NCBI RefSeq assembly: GCF_009905605.1
Contig: NZ_JAAAKZ010000003.1
Location: 496,001-560,000 of the forward strand
DNA: 64,000 bases
Source: Runella sp. CRIBMP
GTDB lineage: Bacteria; Bacteroidota; Bacteroidia; Cytophagales; Spirosomataceae
Direction of reading: 5' to 3'
Each line of letters opens with the position of its first letter. Position 1 is the first letter of the stretch. The position numbers and the translations under genes were made by a program. Shown here in pieces: positions 18,150 through 25,737 of this stretch. The notes below the pieces were generated by a model that saw only the letters and a list, made by a program, of their open reading frames with translations, did no database searches and was not told where the DNA came from.

Positions 18150-19271
18150 ATGAAATCAACAAAGCTTCTCGTTTGCCTTTTATTCATCGCATCCATGACC
18201 TTGGCCCAAAAACTCCCCCCCAAAAAGGAGCTTTTGAAAGCCATGACGTCGGCCAATGCTTATTTTATGAACAAATGGCCGGATGTGGGCAAACCCATCG
18301 TTGGGAAAGACCGTACGCGCCCGAGCAACATCTGGACGCGGGGTGTATACTACGAAGGATTGATGGCATTGTACAAACTTGACCCGCAAAAAAGCTATTT
18401 AGACTACGCTGTTTCGTGGGGTGAAGCGCACAAATGGGGTTTGCGCAATGGAATTACTACCCGCAACGGCGACGACCAATGCTGCGGCCAAACCTACATA
18501 GATTTGTACCTTATAGACAAAAAAGAGGAGCGCATTCGTGACATCAAAGCCTGCATGGACAACATGGTCAACAGCGACAAAAAAGATGATTGGTCGTGGG
18601 TAGATGCGCTGCAAATGGCCATGCCCGTTTTTGCAAAATTGGGCGTGCTGTACAACGATAATCGTTATTACGAAAAAATGTACGAGATGTATATGTTTAC
18701 CAAAAACCAGCACGGCGACAAGGGCCTTTACAACCCCGCCGAAGGGCTCTGGTGGCGTGACAAAGACTTTGATCCACCCTACAAAACACCTGGGGGCAAA
18801 AATTGCTATTGGTCGCGCGGGGATGGTTGGGTAGTGGCCGCTTTGGTGCGGGTGTTGGACATTATGCCCAAAGACGCTCCCCACCGCGATGAGTACCAAA
18901 AGACCTATTTGGAGATGATGCGCGCCCTTGCACCATTGCAACGCACGGATGGCTTCTGGAATGTCAGCTTGACCGATGAAACGGATTTTGGCGGTAAAGA
19001 ATTGACCGGAACGGCGCTGTTTGTATACGGTATGGCGTGGGGAATGCGCAACGGTTTGTTGGATAAAAAGACCTATCAACCCATAGTAGCCAAGGCCATG
19101 AATGCCATGCTCAAAGACTGTGTACATCCCAACGGCTTTTTGGGTTGGGTACAAGGAACGGGCAAGGAGCCTAAAGATGGACAGCCGTTGAGCTTCGAGA
19201 AAGAACCCGATTATGAAGATTTTGGCTTGGGATGTTTTCTGTTGGCGGGCACTGAAGTAGCAAAATTGTAG
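18150..19271 (+). CDS. GH105 family glycoside hydrolase, secreted
   Basis: 373 residues with a signal peptide (about 1-19, SMTLAQ). Alpha/alpha-barrel signatures of GH105 (YteR/YesR-like): RTRPSNIWTRGVYYEGLMAL, DDWSWVDALQMAMPVFAKLG, CYWSRGDGWVVAALVRVL and the C-terminal FLLAGTEV. It removes unsaturated galacturonate from rhamnogalacturonan fragments. It is only distantly similar to the 458-residue GH105/88 at 14352, which suggests a different chain length or linkage preference. Last gene of the locus, followed by a terminator. Confidence 0.9.
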   Translation: MKSTKLLVCLLFIASMTLAQKLPPKKELLKAMTSANAYFMNKWPDVGKPIVGKDRTRPSNIWTRGVYYEGLMALYKLDPQKSYLDYAVSWGEAHKWGLRNGITTRNGDDQCCGQTYIDLYLIDKKEERIRDIKACMDNMVNSDKKDDWSWVDALQMAMPVFAKLGVLYNDNRYYEKMYEMYMFTKNQHGDKGLYNPAEGLWWRDKDFDPPYKTPGGKNCYWSRGDGWVVAALVRVLDIMPKDAPHRDEYQKTYLEMMRALAPLQRTDGFWNVSLTDETDFGGKELTGTALFVYGMAWGMRNGLLDKKTYQPIVAKAMNAMLKDCVHPNGFLGWVQGTGKEPKDGQPLSFEKEPDYEDFGLGCFLLAGTEVAKL

Positions 19272-19300
19272 TTTTACCCACCTAAAATCTGTCTCGTTTC

Positions 19301-19334
19301 CCAACCCCTGTGTTCGCCAGGGGTTGGTTTTTTT
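19301..19334 (+). terminator. Rho-independent terminator
   Basis: CCAACCCCTG (19301-19310) pairs with CAGGGGTTGG (19318-19327) around a 7-nt loop, then seven T. It ends the rhamnogalacturonan operon. Confidence 0.9.
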
Positions 19335-19365
19335 AGGCAATGTTATGCGTTGTCTTTTGATTTCC

Positions 19366-20454
19366 TCACAGTGAACCTCTTCGAATCATGTAAAATGGAT
19401 TTTTTACTTTAACACGCTGATTATTAATTAAAAGCGTGGCGGCAGTTTGGCCCATCAGTTCAAAATCGGTGGTGATGACCGTAATGTCCAAAAGCTCTTT
19501 GAGGGCGGTTTCGTTGAACGAGATTACCCCAATGTCTTTTCCCAAGGTAAGTTCTTTGCGACGGGCTTTCTTGATTAGCTCTGCCAAATCATTTTCTTCC
19601 ACGGCAATGTAGGCCGTTCTGGCTTCAATCACAGATTCATCGCTATTTTCTCGGACTTCAAATTCTTTGTGGTAATTGATGCAAAAATTCCGAAATCCGC
19701 GCACAATTTCGAGGGGATAATTGCCATCGCTCGGAAAAATCAATACCATTCGTTGGTATTTTGACAACAAATCTGTGGCATTTTCCAGCGCTTCAAAAAT
19801 GTCTTTGTCAAAACGTTGATAAATACTCAGCGGCTGTTGTGGAAGCTCGGGGATTTCGCGGTCGAGCAGCACTAACTCATTGGCGGGGATGCTTTTGAGC
19901 GTTTGAAGGTAATCCGCTTTATCTAAATCTTCCGTAAAATGAGGCATTACAATGTAGTAATTGTATTTGCCTAGGTTTTTGTCAATAATTTCCTGAAAAC
20001 GCCCCGCGCTGTAGTGATGAATCTCCAAATCTACCGTGGCTTGGTCGCCCAATGTTTTCAAAAAAGAGTAGTAAATGATTTTTTTATAGGAGCTTAACTT
20101 GTTGAAAATGAGCAGAACTTTTAGCTTTTTGTCGTGATTTGATTGAATATAGTATCCTTTCCCCTGTACGGATGTGATGTAGCCGCGCGCGCGCAACTCC
20201 CGATAGGCTTTTTCTACCGTGTCGCGGGCCAACAGGTATTCAATGCTTAGCTCGCTGATGGAAGGCAATTGATTCCCTTTTTGCAAAACCCCCCTTTCAA
20301 TGTCTTTAATCACCGAATGGACAATTTGCTTGTATTTAGGCATCTTGTCGGAAGGATTAAATTGCAATTGATACAGGGCCGCCGGGCTTTGGCAATGGTC
20401 TATTCCAAAGTGATGGCCGCGACGGCGAGAGAGAGAAGCAATTGTGGTTGTCAT
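19366..20454 (-). CDS. GntR-type regulator with LacI-like sugar-binding domain
   Basis: 362 residues. The winged helix-turn-helix (about 38-105) shows the GntR pattern KYKQIVHSVIKDIERG, LPSISELSIEYLLARDTVEKAYREL and GYITSVQGKGYYI. Residues 110-362 form a periplasmic-binding-protein-like domain (KLKVLLIFNKLSSYKK, DIGVISFNETALKELL, TTDFELMGQTAA). This architecture is usual for regulators of sugar loci in Bacteroidota, so it probably controls the convergent rhamnogalacturonan genes. The 37-residue N-terminal extension is longer than normal; an internal ATG at 20343 just before the HTH is an alternative start. Confidence 0.9.
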   Translation of the reverse strand: MTTTIASLSRRRGHHFGIDHCQSPAALYQLQFNPSDKMPKYKQIVHSVIKDIERGVLQKGNQLPSISELSIEYLLARDTVEKAYRELRARGYITSVQGKGYYIQSNHDKKLKVLLIFNKLSSYKKIIYYSFLKTLGDQATVDLEIHHYSAGRFQEIIDKNLGKYNYYIVMPHFTEDLDKADYLQTLKSIPANELVLLDREIPELPQQPLSIYQRFDKDIFEALENATDLLSKYQRMVLIFPSDGNYPLEIVRGFRNFCINYHKEFEVRENSDESVIEARTAYIAVEENDLAELIKKARRKELTLGKDIGVISFNETALKELLDITVITTDFELMGQTAATLLINNQRVKVKNPFYMIRRGSL

Positions 20455-20551
20455 AGCAGACTTCTTGAATTTTTCTAAGAAAATCTTAAAAAGTACCTTT
20501 TCAGTGGAATGTGTAATCTATTGTAATATATATAGATGATATTAAACTTTG

Positions 20552-20595
20552 TAAAGATAAAAGGCGATTTATTTATGCAATCGTTATCGGGAACG
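20552..20595 (-). promoter_or_regulatory. Candidate promoter and operator of the GntR gene
   Basis: On the minus strand TTG (20578-20580 region) and TATCTTTA (20552-20559) are 18 bp apart, close to the Bacteroidota promoter pattern. Just upstream of the -33 element lies CGTT-6 bp-AACG (20582-20595), a short inverted repeat of the type bound by sugar-responsive repressors. This fits autoregulation but is only a pattern match. Confidence 0.3.
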
Positions 20596-20749
20596 TTGTC
20601 AAAATGAAATGTTTTGGAGAAATTGACCAAAAATCCTTTGCAGACGCAAAATTTTGCGACGCTGTCAAATACAAAATGAATAAGAAGAAAATAAGAAAAA
20701 TTAGATTATTTTAATTTGTTAACCACCAAAAGACAAGACAACTGCATTG

Positions 20750-21529
20750 TTAGAGTTCAAACAGTCGGCGAACATTTTCGGCAAATGACTGCCCAGACGT
20801 AATTTTGGAGCTTTTTTTATCATTGAGAACCAAAATGAATTTACCGTCAAAATGCTTCTGAATTTCACGTATATGGCGGGAATTAAGAATCGCCGACCGA
20901 CTGACGCGGGTAAAATGGTCGGGGAGTTTTTCCTCCAACGTCGCCACGGTGTAGCTTGTTAGGTACTTTTGTCCTTCTTTGGTGGCTAGAAATACATATT
21001 TATCCTCGGCTTCAAAATAGCTGATTTCATCCAGAGGAATCAACAAAATCTTATCGGCAAATTTGACCGAAATCGTGTGTAGGTCTTTTTTAGGTTTGAA
21101 CTGTTCAATAATCTGTAAAAGGCTGGAATTGAAGGTATTTTGGGTGGTTTCTTCCTGAGGTGAAGCCATCCTTTTTCTTAATTTTTCCACCGTTTTCTCG
21201 AGTCGGTCGTTTTCAATGGGTTTGAGTAAATAGTCAATAGAGTTTTCTTCAAAGGCCCGTATTGCGTACTGATCGTAGGCGGTGGCAAAAATGACCATTG
21301 GCATAAACGTCAGTTGAGAAAGCATCTCAAAGCCGTTCATTAGGGGCATTTCGATGTCCAAAAAAATGACGTCGGGCTGTAATTCTTCCACCAGCGTGAG
21401 GCCTTCTGCGCCATTGGCAGCCTCGCCGATGATTTCAAACGTTGCTTCAAATTTGTTTAACAGCCGGCGCAAACGGGCGCGGGCCAACGGCTCATCGTCG
21501 ATAAGAAGGGTTTTAAAAGAGGTGTTCAT
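20750..21529 (-). CDS. LytTR-type response regulator
   Basis: 259 residues. The receiver domain (1-120) has IDDEPLARARLRRLL, the phospho-acceptor Asp in VIFLDIEMPLMNGFE and Lys in YLLKPIE. The LytTR DNA-binding domain (about 160-259) contains EISYFEAEDKYVFLAT and FTRVSRSAILN. No LytS-like kinase gene is adjacent, although in Bacteroidota the two normally sit together. It regulates transcription by binding direct repeats; targets unknown. Confidence 0.93.
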   Translation of the reverse strand: MNTSFKTLLIDDEPLARARLRRLLNKFEATFEIIGEAANGAEGLTLVEELQPDVIFLDIEMPLMNGFEMLSQLTFMPMVIFATAYDQYAIRAFEENSIDYLLKPIENDRLEKTVEKLRKRMASPQEETTQNTFNSSLLQIIEQFKPKKDLHTISVKFADKILLIPLDEISYFEAEDKYVFLATKEGQKYLTSYTVATLEEKLPDHFTRVSRSAILNSRHIREIQKHFDGKFILVLNDKKSSKITSGQSFAENVRRLFEL

Positions 21530-21664
21530 GGCGTATGGGCAGTGGTCTTTTGTTCTGAATAAATAGGCAATGGCAAGTTACAAACTTTTTGCCTGAACCA
21601 AACGGCGGCAAGAGGCGTTTTCATTTTGCTGAGAATAACCTGTAATTTTGAAGTAAAAATAACC

Positions 21665-22261
21665 GTGAGCAACCGACTGATTCATTATAGTATATTGATT
21701 ACTGGCCTGTTTTTTGCCTCCTGCAACCCCGAACGGCGCGTAGAAGGCTCCAAAGAAGCGGTCGAGAAAATGAAAAGTATGCAAATCAAACGCGTCACTT
21801 CTCCCCAAGTAGTGACCATCGTAGATGACTGGGGTGAGCGGATTGTTAAGCAGGCGCAGCTGGACTGGGAAGCACAGGCCAAGAAGCCCAACGCCAATCT
21901 TTCGGCGTTGTGTCAATTGCAGGGAATTGCTGAAATAGACTCATTGGAGAAATTGTACGGGGTACAAATCTTGCTTTTGGGAACGAAAGACATGAAAAAC
22001 GGTCAACTCTCGCCCAAAGAAAAGGAGGTGTTGGATGCGTATCTTTATAATGCCGAAAACAAACTCCCCCAATCCACCAATATTCAGAAATTAGGCGACT
22101 CGGTGCTGATTTATAATGCGCCCATTGCGGTTCAAAATATGATTTGTCAAAAGTGTTTTGGCGACGATGCCACGAAACTAGGACTATGGCGCGTAAAGTT
22201 TCTAAAGAACGAAGTGATACGAAAAGTAGACGGCAAGTCGTTGGTGAAGAATAAAAAGTAA
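21665..22261 (+). CDS. Lipoprotein with degenerate Tll0287-like (DUF3365) domain
   Basis: 198 residues from a GTG start, giving a lipoprotein signal with lipobox LFFASC. The C-terminal part, LIYNAPIAVQNMICQKCFGD, follows the pattern of Tll0287-like/DUF3365 sensor domains in which 'YxAPI...CxxCHG' binds haem; here the axial His is Phe (CQKCF). The frame extends to a TTG at 21626. It lies 35 bp upstream of dsbD and is probably co-transcribed. The family assignment is moderate, by motif only. Confidence 0.55.
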   Translation: MSNRLIHYSILITGLFFASCNPERRVEGSKEAVEKMKSMQIKRVTSPQVVTIVDDWGERIVKQAQLDWEAQAKKPNANLSALCQLQGIAEIDSLEKLYGVQILLLGTKDMKNGQLSPKEKEVLDAYLYNAENKLPQSTNIQKLGDSVLIYNAPIAVQNMICQKCFGDDATKLGLWRVKFLKNEVIRKVDGKSLVKNKK

Positions 22262-22296
22262 AAACTGTTTTGTAAACTGTTATCTGTCAAATATAT

Positions 22297-24342
22297 ATGA
22301 AGCGCATAGCTGCTATTTTGCTGTTGTTGTTGGTGTCGGTTTCGACCTTTTCACAGATTCAAAACCATGCCAAATGGTCGTTTGAAGTTCCTAAAAAAGA
22401 AGTGAAAGTTGGAGATGTTATAGAAATAAAATTTAATGCAGACATCGACCCCACGTGGCATTTATATTCAACGGAGTTTGAGGTCAAAGACGGCCCTAAT
22501 CCTACCGAGTTTGCCTTTAAACCCAATGATAGCTACCAACTTGTAGGGAAAATTAAGCCTGTTGGATTCCATAAATTTTACGAAGAAGTATGGGGCGGAA
22601 ATACCAGCGTGGCCGAAGGAAAAGGGAGTTTTGTGCAAAAAGTAAAGATTCTAAAGGTCGCGCCGCAAATTGAAGTAGCTATTTCGTATCAAACATGCCA
22701 AAACGATGGGCTTTGTACGATGGGAAATGCCGATTTTATAATAAACACGCTAAAAGTAGTCGCGGCATCTAATACAGAAACTCCAACCGCAGAAGCCACA
22801 GCCCCAACCGCAGAGCCACAGGTGACTGAAAATGTGCAACCTACAACGACACCCAAAGCAGATACTACTCAGGCCGAAGCCACGGCCTCTGCGGAAAACA
22901 CAATCTCTGATGTTCCAGTCTCTGAGCCTGAAGAATCACTTTGGAGCTTTTTGTTGGCGTGTTTCCTCGGCGGATTGGCGTCTATTTTTATGCCGTGTAT
23001 TTATCCCATTATGCCCATGACGGTGAGTTATTTCACCAAGCAAGAACACGGCACTGGTAAAGCCTTGGTTTACGGGCTTTCGATTGTGGCCATTTTTACG
23101 TTGTTGGGCTTTTTGGTGTCGCGTGTTGGCGGTGCACAAGCCGCTAACTTTATCAGTACCCACTGGGCACCCAACGCGATTTTCTTCGTAGTTTTTATCC
23201 TTTTTGGTCTGTCGTTTTTGGGATTATTTGAAATTGTATTGCCCAACTCTTTCGTCAACAGTGTGGACAAACAAGCCGACAAAGGCGGCCTCATCGGGAT
23301 TTTCTTCATGGCGCTTACGTTGGTGGTGGTTTCGTTTTCGTGTACGGCCCCGATTGCGGGTTCATTATTGATTTTGGCTTCCAAAGGCAACGAAGTAATG
23401 CGCCCAGTGTTGGGGATGATATTCTTCTCCTTGCCGTTCGCGGTAGTGTTTACGGGTTTGGCCATGTTTCCGAAATTCCTCAAAAGCCTGCCTAAGTCAG
23501 GCGGGTGGCTCAATGAATTTAAAGTCGTTTTTGGCTTATTAGAATTTGCATTGGCTTTGAAATTTTTATCAAATATAGATCTAGCGTATCAGTGGCAGGT
23601 GCTTGACCGTGAGGTGTTTTTGGCTATTTGGATAGTTTTGTTCTCCATCATTGGTTTTTACGTATTGGGAAAACTGCGCATGGATAAAGACTCACCCGTA
23701 AAAGGAATCACCATCCCGCGTTTGCTGATTTCATCGGCCACGTTTGCGTTTGTGGTCTACATGATTCCGGGCATGTTTGGCGCGCCATTGCGGGCATTGT
23801 CGGGGTGGTTGCCTCCCGAGCAAACGCAGGATTTTTACCTGACCAACGCCGTTGGCGGTGGAACTTCGGCTCCTGCCCTGACGGCATCGGGGCGTCGCAA
23901 GCCGCATTTGCCGCACGGATTGGAAGGTTATTTTGACTATGAGCAAGCATTGGCCGAGGCCAAAGCCCAGGGCAAACCCGTATTCATCGACTTTACAGGC
24001 TTCAATTGTGCCAATTGTCGCAAGATGGAAGCCAATGTTTGGCCACAGCCAGAAGTATTGGAGCGTCTTAAAAAGAATTTTGTGATTGCGTCGCTGTACG
24101 TAGATGACAAAACGGAACTGCCTAAGGAAAAGCAGTTTGTGTCTACCTACGACCAACGTGAAAAAACCACCATCGGCGATAAAAATGCCGACTTACAGAT
24201 TACAAAATTCAACAACAACGCACAGCCGTTTTACTGTTTGGTCACGCCCGAAGGCGAGCTATTGACCAAGCCCGTTGGTTATACAAGTGCCGAAGAATTT
24301 ACGCGTTTTCTGGATGAAGGATTGACAAAATATAAAAAGTAA
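22297..24342 (+). CDS. dsbD: Thiol:disulfide interchange protein DsbD-like
   Basis: 681 residues, the full three-domain DsbD plan. A signal peptide (1-20) leads to a periplasmic N-terminal domain with a Cys pair (134 and 140, CQNDGLC). A Pro/Thr/Ala-rich linker (about 152-205) precedes the eight-span membrane domain, with redox cysteines in FMPCIYP (234) and SFSCTAP (349). The C-terminal thioredoxin-like domain has CANC (571-574). It carries electrons from cytosolic thioredoxin to periplasmic thiol reductases. The upstream lipoprotein may be its partner. Confidence 0.93.
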   Translation: MKRIAAILLLLLVSVSTFSQIQNHAKWSFEVPKKEVKVGDVIEIKFNADIDPTWHLYSTEFEVKDGPNPTEFAFKPNDSYQLVGKIKPVGFHKFYEEVWGGNTSVAEGKGSFVQKVKILKVAPQIEVAISYQTCQNDGLCTMGNADFIINTLKVVAASNTETPTAEATAPTAEPQVTENVQPTTTPKADTTQAEATASAENTISDVPVSEPEESLWSFLLACFLGGLASIFMPCIYPIMPMTVSYFTKQEHGTGKALVYGLSIVAIFTLLGFLVSRVGGAQAANFISTHWAPNAIFFVVFILFGLSFLGLFEIVLPNSFVNSVDKQADKGGLIGIFFMALTLVVVSFSCTAPIAGSLLILASKGNEVMRPVLGMIFFSLPFAVVFTGLAMFPKFLKSLPKSGGWLNEFKVVFGLLEFALALKFLSNIDLAYQWQVLDREVFLAIWIVLFSIIGFYVLGKLRMDKDSPVKGITIPRLLISSATFAFVVYMIPGMFGAPLRALSGWLPPEQTQDFYLTNAVGGGTSAPALTASGRRKPHLPHGLEGYFDYEQALAEAKAQGKPVFIDFTGFNCANCRKMEANVWPQPEVLERLKKNFVIASLYVDDKTELPKEKQFVSTYDQREKTTIGDKNADLQITKFNNNAQPFYCLVTPEGELLTKPVGYTSAEEFTRFLDEGLTKYKK

Positions 24343-24392
24343 ATCAGATAAGAAGGCTTTCTGGAAATAAGAAAGTCTTCGAGAATCCTTCA

Positions 24393-24440
24393 AAAGCAAC
24401 TTCCCCAAAGTTTCAGCTTTTGGGAGGTTGCTTTGTTTGT
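24393..24440 (+). terminator. Hairpin after dsbD, probable terminator
   Basis: The 17-nt arms 24393-24409 and 24418-24434 pair with few mismatches (AAAGCAAC with GTTGCTTT at the base). The following TTTGTTTGTT is only moderately T-rich. Confidence 0.6.
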
Positions 24441-24541
24441 TAAAAAATCTAAAAAAAGCAACCTTTACCGAATCAAAGCATAACTTGTGGAGATTTGCGT
24501 TGTACTGCAAGACGGACAACATACGACGAAAGACTTATTGC

Positions 24542-25618
24542 ATGAAAATATTAGACCGATATATTCTCAAGAATTTTTTAATCACTTACGTATTTACGGT
24601 ACTTGTCACGCTGCTGATTATCTGCGTGATTGACTTCACGGAAAAGGTAGATAATTTCAGAAAAACAAACCCTACGCCCTACGAAATTATCGTAAATTAC
24701 TATCTCAATTTTATTCCTTATTACGCCAATTACCTCAGTCCGTTGTTGGTTTTTATTTCTACGGTTTTTTTTACGGCGCGTATTGCGGCCCGTACCGAAA
24801 TCATCGCGATGTTTAGCAGCGGTATCAGCTTTATCAGAATTTTGTTCCCGTATTTTATCGGTTCGGTCATATTGGCGGCTTTTACTTTCTACATGGTAGG
24901 CTGGGTTATTCCGCGCGCCAACAAAATCCGGTTGGCTTTTGAGTACAAATACATCGAAGAACAATTTTATTTCAACCGTCGGAATTTCCACGTAAAGGTC
25001 GCGCCCACTACCTACGCCTACCTCGAAAGCTACAACAATACGTCGCAAACGGGTTATAAGTTTACTTTGGAGCGTATCGAAGGCAATCAACTAAAGGAAA
25101 AGCTAACTTCCGACCGCATTACATGGGCTCCCAAGAAGAAAAAGTGGGAAATTCATGATTATAAAGTGCGAAAGTTTGAGGGACAAAAAGAATTCTTAAC
25201 CCAAGGTGTTAAGATAGATACCGCTATTTCGCTGAGCCCAAAAGACTTTGAGAATGATAAAAACCGCTTTGAAGAGCTGACCTTGAGTCAGTTAAATGAG
25301 TACATCGATCTACTCAATTTGCGCGGAGCCGATGGCGTTCAGACGTACCTGCTCGAAAAATATACGCGTTTTACGCACCCTTTTGCTTTTATTATTCTGA
25401 CCATCATAGGCGTAGTGGTATCGGCCCGTAAAAGCCGGCGGGGCTCCGGGTGGCAGATTGCTTTGGGCTTCATTTTGGCGTTTGTGTATCTACTCTTCTT
25501 CATGCTGGCCAAAGGCATTGCCGAATCGGGCAAAATCCCTGCGGTGGCGGCGGTATGGCTGCCCAATATCATCTTTGCCGGCATTGGGTTTGTGCTTTAT
25601 AAAACCTTACCCCGCTAA
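24542..25618 (+). CDS. LptF/LptG family (YjgP/YjgQ) permease
   Basis: 358 residues with three N-terminal and three C-terminal membrane spans around a periplasmic jelly-roll domain. MKILDRYILKNFLITYVFT is the standard N-terminus of LptF/LptG, and the C-terminal TIIGVVVSARKSRRGSG loop is conserved. With LptB it extracts lipopolysaccharide from the inner membrane for export. The partner permease is elsewhere. The frame runs up to 24428, but ATG 24542 is the family start. LptF versus LptG cannot be decided. Confidence 0.92.
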   Translation: MKILDRYILKNFLITYVFTVLVTLLIICVIDFTEKVDNFRKTNPTPYEIIVNYYLNFIPYYANYLSPLLVFISTVFFTARIAARTEIIAMFSSGISFIRILFPYFIGSVILAAFTFYMVGWVIPRANKIRLAFEYKYIEEQFYFNRRNFHVKVAPTTYAYLESYNNTSQTGYKFTLERIEGNQLKEKLTSDRITWAPKKKKWEIHDYKVRKFEGQKEFLTQGVKIDTAISLSPKDFENDKNRFEELTLSQLNEYIDLLNLRGADGVQTYLLEKYTRFTHPFAFIILTIIGVVVSARKSRRGSGWQIALGFILAFVYLLFFMLAKGIAESGKIPAVAAVWLPNIIFAGIGFVLYKTLPR

Positions 25619-25737
25619 GAACGCACATCCTGTTTTACACCCAAATTGGGGGATATTGATGCATACCTTTGTTTGATGACCTTCCTATTTGCCTAGAAAA
25701 TCCTATTTTTGTAAAAATCATTCAGCAGACGAATTCC

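Noticed and set aside
18399-19340. 313-codon open frame antisense to the second GH105 gene
   Set aside because: Shadow of a strongly supported coding region; sequence has no recognisable domain and runs through the terminator at 19301.
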